NCBI GenBank assembly: GCA_017303715.1
Contig: JAFLBZ010000025.1
Location: 1 to 64,000 of the forward strand
DNA from: Rhodothermia bacterium
GTDB taxonomy: Bacteria; Bacteroidota; Rhodothermia; Rhodothermales; UBA2364
DNA length: 64,000 bases
Reading direction: 5' to 3'
Both the position numbers and the translations under genes were made by a program. This document shows, piece after piece, positions 1 through 9,483 of the stretch. Each line of letters opens with the position of its first letter. Within the stretch, counting starts at the first letter, position 1. The notes below the pieces were generated by a model, which ran no database searches, had not been told where the DNA came from, and saw only the letters and a list, made by a program, of their open reading frames with translations.

Positions 1-42
1 ATAACGTTGGCGGGCAAGAGCTACAAATTGATCTTCGGTCAT
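1..42 (-). CDS. N-terminus of an unidentified gene running off the left edge
   Basis: On the minus strand an ATG opens a frame reading MTEDQFVALARQRY before the window ends. The same frame stays open upstream of this ATG for about 57 codons, back to a stop near 214-216, so the true start could be earlier. A 32-codon ORF in another frame (136-234) overlaps that upstream stretch. The first residues look like a normal soluble N-terminus, but 14 residues are too few to name a family. The adjacent DNA is AT-rich and gene-poor. Confidence 0.4.
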   Translation of the reverse strand, partial: MTEDQFVALARQRY

Positions 43-1159
43 GGTTCGATACGGTTTATAATGAAAGGAGTCTAACTTCCTCAAAATACAACTTTTTACC
101 ACAAATGGGAAGTTTTGAAATGCACCCGTTTTAACAGGCTTAAGCAATACGTTCGAAAACAGGGAGATGTTGCTCCGATGAGTCTTTGTGTCGTCTAATG
201 GTTTTGGTGGTAGTCACGTAAAACTTAATCACATCCATAGTTTGATTAACCAATAATTAAGGCAATATTCTGGAATGTACTTGCCTTAATTTCCTTTCTA
301 ATGACACCTTTAACCATAATAGAGATATAATCTTGAACTTTGAAAGTTGTCCTATATAAATCAAAGGCATCAATAAATATAGTTCAAATGGTCTAATTTA
401 ATCTCGTCTTATGTGGCTCAGCTATTTTAGGCATATTCTTTGTAATATAGGTTGCTTAATAGGTTGCAGAATTGGTAATTAATTGCCTTATCATTGCGTT
501 CGTAACGTCTTTTTTTTTGCAATTGTGTCATGGAGGCGGCTAAGATTAAGTATATAAGATGTAATTTAAATGTATAAAAACTTTTATTTTTAATAATTTT
601 GTTGTTGCTCAATGTTATTCTATGTTATACTTATTTATTATTGATTTGTTTTAACACTTCTTTGGAAAAATAATTTACAAAGAAAGGGATGGTCTTAGAA
701 AAAAGGTCTTAGCAAGATTCAAATTTAGATACGCAACATTACGAAGTCATTCTTTGCAAGAGATGACCTTAGAGTGGTGTGTAGTGCAGCAGGTACTTGT
801 GTAAAAGTCAAGAATTGTTTTTTTAAATCAAACCAAGTTGCTTAAAACGAAATCATATTTTGTAATATGAGGATTCAGAATAACAAATAATAGGAGACTC
901 AACAATCCTGGTAAAGTCATTAAAATCCAAATCAAGATGAAAATAATAAAAAGTTTTGATTTGCCGTTTCTTGGTGTTTTTGTTGCTCTTGATGATGTTA
1001 TGATTCCTTAACCAAGTGGGTGAATAATGTAACATTTTAATCTATAAGATTATAAGATGTTGACAAGGGTGTTTGAAAAATAGGAAACCACTTACTCGTA
1101 AAAAACATACATCATTGTCTTCTAAATTTGTCCGATATTTTCACTTAATCAATAATGTA
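43..1159. other. AT-rich stretch without a convincing gene
   Basis: About 1.1 kb of clearly lower GC than the rest of the window. The short ORFs on both strands are rich in Lys, Asn, Ile and Tyr, as expected of AT-rich non-coding DNA, and none has a recognisable motif. I see no tRNA cloverleaf, insertion-sequence end or clear terminator. The part before 1160 presumably carries the promoter of the haloperoxidase-like gene. Confidence 0.5.
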
Positions 1160-2440
1160 ATGTCTCATTATAGCCTAGTAAAAATATTCTTTATTTGCTT
1201 TTCAGCAATGTTGATATCGGCCTGTGACATATTTACAGGTCCAGAGTCGTACTATCATACGGATACTACTGGTTTACGGTCGCTCATGGCAACAGCCTAC
1301 GCCTCTATCCAACGCGAGGGAACCGTCCCGCCTCATGCAGCACGTATCTATGCTTATACCGCGATCGCATATTATGAAGGACTACGGTTAGGCTACCCTT
1401 CTACAAGGTCTTTAGCAGGACAACTAAATGGGCTATTGGCATTGCCAACACCTTCTAAAAAGCACTTAGAATGGGATCAAGTGGGCATAAATGCAGCATC
1501 CTATGTGTTATCGGAGCTTTTAAAGCAAAACAAAGCCCTCCATCATGATACTGTTCAAGGAATTTCTGCGCTACTTTCTACAAATGCTGGCACAAGCGAA
1601 GTTCAGTATGGCGCATTGCTCGGTAAGGAAATTCTGGAGTATGCCAATACCGATGGATTTTTGACCACGCGCGGAAAACAGTGGTCGGCTCCAGTCTCTG
1701 CACAAGCTTGGGTTCCTACTGCGCCTGCTTTTGCACCCGCACTCGAACCTTATTGGGGGAGTTTACGGCCTTTTGTCATGAAACCGGACTACAGCGAATG
1801 CGTCCCGAAGGCTATACCATCATATAGCGAGGATCCGGAATCGGAAATGTATAAACAAGCAAAAACTGTTTACGACATCTCGAAGTCATTAACAGAAGAC
1901 CAACGAAGTATTGCTATTTTTTGGGCAGATTCTCCCGCCGAAACTGGTACACCACCTGGGCATTGGATAATGATTGGAAGACAAATGATCGAGGAGAAAA
2001 AGCTCTCTTTATTAGAAGCTGCAGATTTGTTTGTGCGTATGAGCATTGGTCTAAATGACGCTTTTATGGCTGGATGGTACTGCAAATACCGCTTTAATTT
2101 GCTCAGGCCAATTACGGCCATTCAACGGTTTATAGACCCCTCTTGGACACCTTTGCTTATAACGCCCAATTTTCCAGAATACGTCTCTGGCCACTCGGTG
2201 GGTTCGGGAGCTTCTTCTTCTGTACTCACCTCACTTTTGGGAACGACTTCTTTTATAGACAGGACTCATCTTTCACGAGGCTTGGGAAGCCGGTCTTTCC
2301 GGTCATTCTTAGATGCGGCCAATGAGGCAGCAAACTCTAGGCTTTATGCTGGTATTCATTACCCAATGGGGAATCATGAGGGCTTGCTTGTAGGCCAATG
2401 TGTGGGTAGTTTGGTTAGTGTTCGGATTCAGACTCACTGA
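1160..2440 (+). CDS. Vanadium-dependent haloperoxidase-like PAP2 superfamily lipoprotein
   Basis: A 426-residue lipoprotein of the PAP2/vanadium haloperoxidase superfamily, whose members are halide peroxidases or acid phosphatases that bind vanadate or phosphate in the same pocket. All three pocket motifs are visible: K309 with RP at 316-317, SGH at 343-345, and R394 with H400 in the last motif (AGIHYP). The ATG at 1160 is preferred to the in-frame TTG at 1073 because it puts a lipoprotein signal directly at the N-terminus (hydrophobic run ending LISAC, lipidated Cys). The protein is therefore exported and membrane-anchored. It stands alone in low-GC DNA, which suggests it may be acquired. 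Halide oxidation versus phosphatase activity cannot be decided from sequence. Confidence 0.82.
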   Translation: MSHYSLVKIFFICFSAMLISACDIFTGPESYYHTDTTGLRSLMATAYASIQREGTVPPHAARIYAYTAIAYYEGLRLGYPSTRSLAGQLNGLLALPTPSKKHLEWDQVGINAASYVLSELLKQNKALHHDTVQGISALLSTNAGTSEVQYGALLGKEILEYANTDGFLTTRGKQWSAPVSAQAWVPTAPAFAPALEPYWGSLRPFVMKPDYSECVPKAIPSYSEDPESEMYKQAKTVYDISKSLTEDQRSIAIFWADSPAETGTPPGHWIMIGRQMIEEKKLSLLEAADLFVRMSIGLNDAFMAGWYCKYRFNLLRPITAIQRFIDPSWTPLLITPNFPEYVSGHSVGSGASSSVLTSLLGTTSFIDRTHLSRGLGSRSFRSFLDAANEAANSRLYAGIHYPMGNHEGLLVGQCVGSLVSVRIQTH

Positions 2441-2460
2441 GAAACGATTTGATCTTAACA

Positions 2461-2492
2461 TGGACATTGCCATTAATGGACATTGCCATTAG
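2461..2492. repeat. Tandem 16-bp direct repeat
   Basis: TGGACATTGCCATTAA is followed directly by TGGACATTGCCATTAG, two copies differing only in the last base, about 20 bp after the haloperoxidase-like stop codon. It looks like a local slippage duplication. I see no link to a mobile element. Confidence 0.8.
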
Positions 2493-2727
2493 CTTATAGC
2501 ATGATGCTTTTAAAACAGTTGCATTTATTTGTTTAACGTGCAGAATTTTATAAATAAGGTATTGTGTTTAGTTCATGCAATTTGAAGGTTTCCCGATAAC
2601 GGTTTTTGTGAGTGTACGTAGAGGTGAAATGCCACCCTGATGAATAAGTGGTGACCCACATTTAGCCGCTATATGGCACTCATGTTAAGCAAAAGAAAAC
2701 CCTGATGTTGAGGTGGATATGGGTTAA

Positions 2728-3000
2728 TCAAACCATCGCTATAATAAGTGTTTTATTTATAAATGCCAGTTGGTTCAGCATTGCCAAATCCTTCCGGTGG
2801 CTTTCTTTTTTGTAGCGAAAAGTGTACCGATGGCTGAGTGCAGCCGAAACCAAGCCTTCCCCCTTAATCTCAACGCCTACGACATCTACTCGTATCGCAC
2901 GGCTGGGCGTCACAAAGTCCAATAAGCGCATGTAAGTATCCAGCAGTGCTGGAGCCACTCGAAAGCCAGAAACCTGAGGTGTTTTGGGTGATAATTTGGG
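2728..3000 (-). pseudogene. Decayed coding fragment without a proper start
   Basis: A minus-strand frame stays open for about 91 codons. It reads like real protein (for example RVDVVGVEIKGEG and SHRYTFRYKKESHRKDLAML), with a mixed, charged composition unlike the AT-rich DNA around it. It has no ATG at its head: the frame starts straight after a stop at 3001-3003, and the first usable codon is an internal GTG at 2958. The likeliest explanation is a gene fragment that lost its 5' end. I do not recognise the family; a transposase or accessory-gene remnant is possible. Confidence 0.35.
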
Positions 3001-3375
3001 CTAATGTCAATAATTTATAAATACTTAAATAGACTTAGTTAATTTTATTTACTTCGTCCAAGTCTAATACGTTTTAACGTCTAAACATAACAACCAGCCA
3101 CCGTGTAAATAAATAACCAAGCTTAATTTCTTTCATAATAATGGTTTGAAATCCTACAACTCATGGGTGAGATCTCGCCAAATCCATCTCCATATTGACA
3201 AATCGCGCTTTACATGTAAACCTTATCTTTTAAAACTTGTTTTTAATCAAAAAAACAGCTTCTGAGAAACTGTCGATTTTCGCAAAGCTTTAAGCACCGT
3301 CTTTTGATTTGGCAGGATTGTTTTTTTATATTGCCCAATTACCCTGCCTTCAGCGACACCTAACCTACGAAGTGT
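3001..3375. other. AT-rich spacer upstream of the FAD/Fe-S dehydrogenase operon
   Basis: Low-GC DNA with no ORF of note and no recognised element. It must contain the promoter of the three-gene operon that follows, but I cannot point to a specific promoter. Confidence 0.4.
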
Positions 3376-6195
3376 GTGGAAGCCGCCCCTTTATTAGAAG
3401 CCCTCGAACAGATTCTTCCCAAAGAAAAAATCCGTGCTCGGCTGATTGACCGCTATGCTTTTGCAAGCGACGCAAGTTTTTATTACATGATTCCCCAGGT
3501 GGTGGTCATGCCGGATACGGTTGGGGAAATCCGATCGTTGTTTGGCTTGTCGCAGCGTATAGGTATTCCGATGACGTTTCGTGCGGCTGGCACGAGTCTT
3601 TCTGGGCAGGCTGTGACAGATGGTATTTTGGTGGACTTGAGCAGAAATTGGCGTAAGCTCTGGGTGGAGGATGAGGGCTGGCGCATCCGTGTTCAACCGG
3701 GCGTTATTGGGGGCCATGCAAACAATGCGCTACGGCGTTATGGGCGCAAAATCGGCCCTGATCCTGCTTCTATCAATGCGGCCATGATGGGCGGGATTTT
3801 GTCTAACAATGCCAGTGGGATGTGTTGTGGGGTAGCACAAAATGCCTATCATACCTTAGAAAGTATGACCTTGGTTTTGCCAAATGGCCAATCTTTTGAT
3901 ACGAATGTCCCTACTTCCTATACCCGATTTGAGCGAGAGGCCAAAGATGTTTTTGATGGCATCCGTAAAATCCGGCGTCAAATTTTAGAAGACCCCGATC
4001 TTGTAGCGATTATTCGCCAGAAGTACCGAACAAAAAATACGGTGGGCTATGGCCTAAATGCCTTTTTAGATTATGAACATCCTTTAGACATTATCGCCCG
4101 TTTGATGATTGGGGGTGAAGGTACGTTGGGCTTCATTGCAGAGGCCGTTTTGGTTACGGTTCCGGATTATCCGCACAAAGCAACGGGCATTTTGTACTTT
4201 CCAGATGCAACCAGTGCCGGACATGCCATCCCCATTTTGCGGGAAACAGGTGCTGCCGCACTCGAACTGATGGATGGTATGGCGCTAAAAAGCATTGCGG
4301 AGTTGCCAGAAGCGCCGGAAGTCCTCAAAACATTGCCCGACGAAGCGGTTGGGCTTCTTTGCGAATACCATGCACCCGATGTGTGGAGTTTAGACCAAGC
4401 GATGGAAATTGCCGACGCTTCTTTTCTACGGCTCCGCATCTTGAACAAGCCCAAATTCTCCCGAAATCCGGTAAATCAGGCGAAGCTCTGGAAACTCCGA
4501 AAAGGGCTTTATCCTTCGGCTGCGGCGCTTCGAGGCCGCGGCGAAGCTATCTTGTTGGAAGACGTAACGTTTCCGGTAGAAAAATTAGGCGAAGCCATAT
4601 CCGATCTCCAGAAACTGCTTCATCGGCACGGGTACGCCAATCCCATTATTTTTGGTCATGCAAAAGATGGGAACCTGCATTTTGTGGTTTCACAGCCTTT
4701 GGAAGATGCCGACGTTGGGCGGTATGCGCTTTTTATGGAGGAACTTTCGGACTTGGTGCTGCTCAAGTATGGCGGATCTTTGAAGGCCGAACATGGCACG
4801 GGGCGGAATATTGCCCCCTTCGTAGAGGCCGAGTGGGGGGGCAAGGCGTATAGCATCATGAAACAAGTGAAGCGCCTATTGGATCCCGACAACTTGCTCA
4901 ACCCCGGTGTCATTCTCAACAACGATAAAGCTGCACATATCCGAAACCTAAAGTCGCTGCCAGTGGTAGAAACCGAGGTGGACAAGTGCGTGGAGTGTGG
5001 TTTTTGCGAAAACCGTTGCCCCAGTCGTGATTTTACCCTTTCTCCACGCCAACGTATCGGAATCCGGCGGGCGATACGCCGCTTAGAAGCTGCTGGAAAA
5101 CACGAAGACGTACGCCAATTACGACAAGAATACCGCTTCGATGGCTTGGAAACCTGTGCCGTAGATGGCTTATGCGCTTTGGATTGTCCCGTGGGGATCA
5201 ATACAGGCGATTTGGTGAAGCGCCTTAGACGGGAAGGCCATTCTCGGTTTGCCCAAAAAATGGCCCTCCAAGTGGCCCAATCGTTCCGGAACACCGTCCG
5301 TGCTACACGTTTTGGACTACAGATGGGCGGCCAAGTAAACCGTGTTTTAGGGCGTAGAGCAATGGAGCGCCTTACGGGCGCCGCAAAAAAACTGAACCAT
5401 ACCTTTCCAAAATGGTCTGACCAATTACAAACACCTCCAGAGCTGATTGCCCATACACCCGCGAAGGCCGATGCCGTGTATTTTGCCACTTGTATCACCC
5501 GTACCTTGGGTGACGGCGAGGGCGGAAAACCGTCTCTTCTTCGTACCTTTATCGAGGTAGCCGAGCGTGCCGGCGTTTCTCTTTTCTTGCCTACCAGCAT
5601 TGGTGGCTATTGTTGTAGCCAAATTTTCTCCTCGAAGGGCTACACACAGGCACAAGAATACATGGCCAATTATGTGGTAGAAGCATTATACCAATGGACG
5701 GAGGGCGGAAAATTGCCCGTCGTTCTGGACGTTTCGTCGTGTACGCAGTCCATTCGCGGTATTCGTCCGGTGTTATCCCCGCGAAATCAACGTTACTTCG
5801 ACTCGCTCACGATCTATGATAGCATCGAGTTCGTCGCCGAATATTTATTGCCACGTCTCGATATTCGACATAAAAAGCACCGCGTCGCTCTTCATCCGGT
5901 TTGTTCGCTCTACAAAATGGGAACGGTTGAGGTTTTAGAGAAAGTGGCCCAAGCCTGTGCGCTGCATACCTTCACGCCGGAACATGCCGGATGTTGTGGG
6001 ATGGCGGGCGATCGTGGGTTTGTGGTTCCCGGTCTGACGGTGGCCGCCACTGCACGCGAGGTTGCCGAACTCCATGCCGTTTCTTGCGATGGATATTATG
6101 CCACCTCCCGTCCTTGCGAATTAAGTTTGGGCGAAACCTCTGGTTTGCCTTTCGAGTCTATTCTTTATTTGTTGGAAGAAGTTACCCGCCCTTAA
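3376..6195 (+). CDS. FAD-linked and Fe-S D-2-hydroxyacid dehydrogenase (YdiJ/D-lactate dehydrogenase-like)
   Basis: A 939-residue fused oxidoreductase. An N-terminal FAD_binding_4 half (roughly residues 35-250, with FRAAGTSLSGQA and GGILSNNASGM) is followed by the FAD-oxidase C-terminal domain (roughly 260-530, with IFGHAKDGNLHF and KAEHGTGRNIAPF). Next come a ferredoxin-type region with CVECGFCENRCP (first Cys at 538) and a second cluster CAVDGLCALDCP, then CCG-type cysteine pairs (YCCSQ, GCCGMAGDRG). This is the architecture of membrane-associated D-lactate or D-2-hydroxyglutarate dehydrogenases that feed electrons to the quinone pool. The start is a GTG; no in-frame ATG lies nearby. It is first in an apparent operon with LptF/G and RsmI genes (gaps of 18 and 13 bp). 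The exact substrate is not determined. Confidence 0.9.
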   Translation: MEAAPLLEALEQILPKEKIRARLIDRYAFASDASFYYMIPQVVVMPDTVGEIRSLFGLSQRIGIPMTFRAAGTSLSGQAVTDGILVDLSRNWRKLWVEDEGWRIRVQPGVIGGHANNALRRYGRKIGPDPASINAAMMGGILSNNASGMCCGVAQNAYHTLESMTLVLPNGQSFDTNVPTSYTRFEREAKDVFDGIRKIRRQILEDPDLVAIIRQKYRTKNTVGYGLNAFLDYEHPLDIIARLMIGGEGTLGFIAEAVLVTVPDYPHKATGILYFPDATSAGHAIPILRETGAAALELMDGMALKSIAELPEAPEVLKTLPDEAVGLLCEYHAPDVWSLDQAMEIADASFLRLRILNKPKFSRNPVNQAKLWKLRKGLYPSAAALRGRGEAILLEDVTFPVEKLGEAISDLQKLLHRHGYANPIIFGHAKDGNLHFVVSQPLEDADVGRYALFMEELSDLVLLKYGGSLKAEHGTGRNIAPFVEAEWGGKAYSIMKQVKRLLDPDNLLNPGVILNNDKAAHIRNLKSLPVVETEVDKCVECGFCENRCPSRDFTLSPRQRIGIRRAIRRLEAAGKHEDVRQLRQEYRFDGLETCAVDGLCALDCPVGINTGDLVKRLRREGHSRFAQKMALQVAQSFRNTVRATRFGLQMGGQVNRVLGRRAMERLTGAAKKLNHTFPKWSDQLQTPPELIAHTPAKADAVYFATCITRTLGDGEGGKPSLLRTFIEVAERAGVSLFLPTSIGGYCCSQIFSSKGYTQAQEYMANYVVEALYQWTEGGKLPVVLDVSSCTQSIRGIRPVLSPRNQRYFDSLTIYDSIEFVAEYLLPRLDIRHKKHRVALHPVCSLYKMGTVEVLEKVAQACALHTFTPEHAGCCGMAGDRGFVVPGLTVAATAREVAELHAVSCDGYYATSRPCELSLGETSGLPFESILYLLEEVTRP

Positions 6196-6213
6196 ATCGG
6201 GGACATACGAGAG

Positions 6214-7665
6214 ATGATGCGTCAGTTGCAATGGATGGTACTTAAACGCTTTCCGGGGCCGTTTTTGGCTGCCTTGGGGCTTTTTATGTTCCTCATTCTG
6301 ATGCAATTCCTCATGCAAAACCTACCTAAAATTGTAGGTAAGGGTTTGGACCCCGTCGTCATCCTTGAACTCATCGCATACAGCTTGGCCTATATGTTCA
6401 CGTTGGCGGTGCCGATGTCTGTATTGGTTGCCACCTTGATCACCTTCTCAAAACTGGTGGAAACCCGTGCTTGGATGGTTATCCGAAATGCGGGCGTATC
6501 TTTAATGCAAATTTTGTGGCCTCTTTTGGTACTTGCAGGATTTATTACCGCTGGAATGTGGCATTTTGCAGGGGAGGTTTTGCCCGAAGCTGGGTTTAGA
6601 AGTAGCGGCCTTTGGTTGGATATTGCCCGAAAAAAACCGGACTTTCTTTTGGAGGAGGGGAAGTTTTATAATGGCTTGCAAGGCTATACACTTCTTGTTC
6701 GCCAAAAGTCTATCTGGAGTGGAGAACTAAGAGGCGTTTTTCTCTTCGATTATTCCAAAGGGAACCGCAGACAAGCCGCCTTAACTGCCGAAAAAGGGTA
6801 TCTTACGAGTGTTGGACGAGACCTTCTCCGGTTGGTATTAGTGAATGGAGAGCTGCACCGTAACGTCCAAGAGCTACCCGACCGCTACGAGCGCGTCCGG
6901 TTTGAACGCTACGAAACCACCTTCGACACCTCCGACCTGATGTTCCGACGGGAAAACAAAGAAGGTATTCGCGGTGATCGGACTATTCCCGTCTCGCGCA
7001 TTATGACCATCGTAGATTCAATGAAGGTGCAACTGGAACGGAAAGAGTATGCGTTTTTTCTTGACCTGCAACAAGGCGTTAACCTAAACCGAAAGGTTGA
7101 CAAACTGGCTACCTTTGAGCTGGAAGCCTTGTTGGATACCGTTCAAGTGGTAGATTCGACAGAAAGAAATCGTGTATTACGTGGTCTTACCCAGCGAAAC
7201 CGTCACCAAGTTTATCAGAAGGCCATCCAATCTGCACAACAAAAGGCTTCGATGATTTCGGTGGAGCAGAGTAATTTTAAGTTCCAGCGTCAAAGGATAG
7301 ACGAGTATATTGTGGAGGTGTATAAAAAGCGGACAATGGCCTTGGCATGTTTGATTTTTGTGCTCGTCGGTGCGCCATTAGGACTGCTCATCCGTAGAGG
7401 TGGCCTTGGCATGGTTGCCGCGATTGCCGGTGTACTGTTTATGTTGTTCTGGTTTGGTATGGTAAATGGAGAAAAGTTGGCAGATCGTGGCTTTGTCCCT
7501 CCGATTATGATGTGGGCGAGTACGGCACTTATGGCTGCTGTGGCCTTTTTTCTAATCTTACGCCATCAGTACGGCCAAATCGGGATTCCTATACGCCGCT
7601 ATTTACAACGTATCCCTTTGCCGAAAATGCCAAAACGAAAAAAAACACTTACTTCTTCATCCTAA
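6214..7665 (+). CDS. LptF/LptG family permease (lipopolysaccharide export)
   Basis: A 483-residue member of the YjgP/YjgQ family. These form the membrane part of the ABC transporter that extracts lipopolysaccharide from the inner membrane and pushes it onto the Lpt bridge. N-terminal membrane segments fall near residues 15-35, 55-80 and 95-120. A long periplasmic region follows (jellyroll-like in the family), then three C-terminal segments near 370-465. A charged, Gln-rich stretch precedes the last membrane block. Only one such gene is in this window; the usual partner and the LptB ATPase must be elsewhere. LptF and LptG cannot be told apart confidently by eye. Confidence 0.88.
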   Translation: MMRQLQWMVLKRFPGPFLAALGLFMFLILMQFLMQNLPKIVGKGLDPVVILELIAYSLAYMFTLAVPMSVLVATLITFSKLVETRAWMVIRNAGVSLMQILWPLLVLAGFITAGMWHFAGEVLPEAGFRSSGLWLDIARKKPDFLLEEGKFYNGLQGYTLLVRQKSIWSGELRGVFLFDYSKGNRRQAALTAEKGYLTSVGRDLLRLVLVNGELHRNVQELPDRYERVRFERYETTFDTSDLMFRRENKEGIRGDRTIPVSRIMTIVDSMKVQLERKEYAFFLDLQQGVNLNRKVDKLATFELEALLDTVQVVDSTERNRVLRGLTQRNRHQVYQKAIQSAQQKASMISVEQSNFKFQRQRIDEYIVEVYKKRTMALACLIFVLVGAPLGLLIRRGGLGMVAAIAGVLFMLFWFGMVNGEKLADRGFVPPIMMWASTALMAAVAFFLILRHQYGQIGIPIRRYLQRIPLPKMPKRKKTLTSSS

Positions 7666-7678
7666 AACCCGCATTTTC

Positions 7679-8350
7679 GTGCTTTATATCGTCCCTACTC
7701 CTATCGGAAATCTCGAAGATATTACTTTACGTGCCCTTAACGTCCTCCGTGATGCCGATGTAGTTGCCTGTGAAGACACCCGAACTTCCGGCGTGCTGCT
7801 ACAACATTACAAGATCGAGACGCCTCGTACCAGTTTCCACGCTTTTAATGAGGCTGGAAAGGTAGATTTCCTCATCTCGCGTTTGCAACAAGGAGAAACA
7901 GTGGCTTTGATTTCGGATGCAGGTACGCCCGGAATTTCTGATCCGGGTTTTTCCTTAGTTCGTGCGGCAGTGCAGGCTGGCGTTTTGGTAGAAGTCTTGC
8001 CCGGCGCAACAGCCTTTGTTCCGGCGCTTGTTGTTTCTGGCTTACCGTGCGACCGCTTTGTTTTTGAGGGATTTTTGCCTGTTAAAAAAGGCCGCCAAAC
8101 CCGCATGAAGGGACTTGCGGAGGAAGCGCGAACGATGGTGTTTTATGAATCGCCCCACCGTATTCTCAAAACCTTAGATGGCTTTGTTGCCTTGTTTGGC
8201 CCTGATCGTCCTGCATGTGTGGCCCGTGAACTGTCCAAAAAATTTGAAGAAGTGGTGCGTGGAACCTTGTCTTCCGTTCGGGCGCATTTTAACAATGATG
8301 CCAAAGTTCGGGGTGAATTTGTCCTCATCATTGGTGGCAAGCCCGCATAA
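7679..8350 (+). CDS. rsmI: 16S rRNA (cytidine(1402)-2'-O)-methyltransferase RsmI
   Basis: 223 residues, matching the SAM-dependent tetrapyrrole-methylase fold of RsmI, which 2'-O-methylates C1402 in the decoding centre of 16S rRNA. Family signatures visible: LYIVPTPIGNLEDITLRAL at the N-terminus, VACEDTRTSG, ALISDAGTPGISDPG, and FYESPHR with ACVARELSKKFEE near the C-terminus. The start is GTG, which places the conserved N-terminus at residue 2. It is the last gene of the FAD dehydrogenase-LptF/G-RsmI operon and converges with the cytochrome gene, 3 bp away. Confidence 0.95.
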   Translation: MLYIVPTPIGNLEDITLRALNVLRDADVVACEDTRTSGVLLQHYKIETPRTSFHAFNEAGKVDFLISRLQQGETVALISDAGTPGISDPGFSLVRAAVQAGVLVEVLPGATAFVPALVVSGLPCDRFVFEGFLPVKKGRQTRMKGLAEEARTMVFYESPHRILKTLDGFVALFGPDRPACVARELSKKFEEVVRGTLSSVRAHFNNDAKVRGEFVLIIGGKPA

Positions 8351-8353
8351 TCT

Positions 8354-9388
8354 TTAGGGGGCAGTTTTCATGTCATGAATCCAAGCCCGAATCAACTCCA
8401 AACCCTCCTGATCTACCATTTTCCGTCCAAGTTCCGGCATCATGATTCCGGGGTCGGTGCTTTTCATTCGATAAAACAAGATAGAAGACTCCGGCTTTCC
8501 GGGCAAGATCGAGAATTGAAGATTTCCAGCGCCTTTTCCCGCAGCAATTGGTGCTTTTAGAACCCCAATGCGCGCGGGATCGGTCTCGGAGGCAGAGAGG
8601 AAAAGCCCCGATGTACTGCCCGGCCCTTTTGGATTGTGGCAATGTGCGCAATTTCCCTCCAAATATGCACGTGCACGCTTTTCGAGTGGGAGAGACGTGT
8701 CGTTGTAGTCTGCTAATTTAGGTACCTCCGTTTGGGGTAAGCCCTCCAGCCAATCTGCATCACGCCAAGCGGCCAGTTGGTTCTTGCCATGGTGCATATT
8801 ACGGTTTAGCTGTTGTGCCGAAGGGCCAATGGGCGTAATCTTCTGGGCGGACTCATGGCATCCTTTGCACTGATTCATGTTCGGAACCACATAGTTCAGA
8901 TTTTGTATCGTCCCATCATGTTTGATCCAAGACAAATCTAGTCGTCCACCTGCAACCTCCAGGGTCGCGTCCGTTTGGGTCTCATTCCATATATACGGTA
9001 GGGCTTTCCAACCATTATCTTGGTGAATAAGCAACCGCGTTTCCAAAATACGTCTGTTTTCATTGGGCCTACGGAAGTCAGCTGGGTAATAGAAATGCTT
9101 GATTAAGACCGTCCCAATAGGGAAATCCATCGGCCCCGTATCCGTAAAATGGATTTTTGTATTTGTGGGCAAGAAGATAAACCGACTTTTATGCGCATAA
9201 TCTGTAAAAAGCGGTGCATTTAGTTCATACGGAAATACACGTTCGGCAGGTTTAAAATCCGCCAAATTCCCTTCAAAAAAGCCATATTCCGAAAGTTTTA
9301 TTTTTAAGGCACGGGTTTCAGGAATTTGGCTTCTAAATGCAAGCAGCGAAAAGAGAACCAAAAGACCAAAAAAGGATTTTTGAAGCAT
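8354..9388 (-). CDS. Di-heme c-type cytochrome of the SO_2930 (TIGR03806) type
   Basis: 344 residues with a cleavable signal peptide (FFGLLVLFSLLAF) and two heme-binding motifs, CKGCH and CAHCH, the second followed by NPKGPGST. Layout and length match the secreted SO_2930 family of predicted di-heme cytochromes, of unknown role. In Shewanella that gene sits beside a parallel beta-helix gene (SO_2931 type). A beta-helix gene of that kind occurs here about 10 kb away (19475-20698), not adjacent. The protein probably carries electrons in the periplasm; the substrate is unknown. Confidence 0.75.
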   Translation of the reverse strand: MLQKSFFGLLVLFSLLAFRSQIPETRALKIKLSEYGFFEGNLADFKPAERVFPYELNAPLFTDYAHKSRFIFLPTNTKIHFTDTGPMDFPIGTVLIKHFYYPADFRRPNENRRILETRLLIHQDNGWKALPYIWNETQTDATLEVAGGRLDLSWIKHDGTIQNLNYVVPNMNQCKGCHESAQKITPIGPSAQQLNRNMHHGKNQLAAWRDADWLEGLPQTEVPKLADYNDTSLPLEKRARAYLEGNCAHCHNPKGPGSTSGLFLSASETDPARIGVLKAPIAAGKGAGNLQFSILPGKPESSILFYRMKSTDPGIMMPELGRKMVDQEGLELIRAWIHDMKTAP

Positions 9389-9483
9389 AGCGCAGCGAGG
9401 TTTTTCTTAGAACCCTTCAGCGGTTAAAGTAAACAAACACACCAACGAAAGGTCATTTCGGATAAAAATGGCCGAGTTTTGGC

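Noticed and set aside
853-1035. 60-codon minus-strand frame upstream of the haloperoxidase-like gene
   Set aside because: AT-driven amino-acid content (Asn, Lys, Tyr, Ile) and no motif.
4656-5600. A 314-codon open frame on the minus strand
   Set aside because: It lies wholly inside the FAD/Fe-S dehydrogenase gene, is Arg/Ser-rich with no motif, and is a by-product of that gene's codon use.
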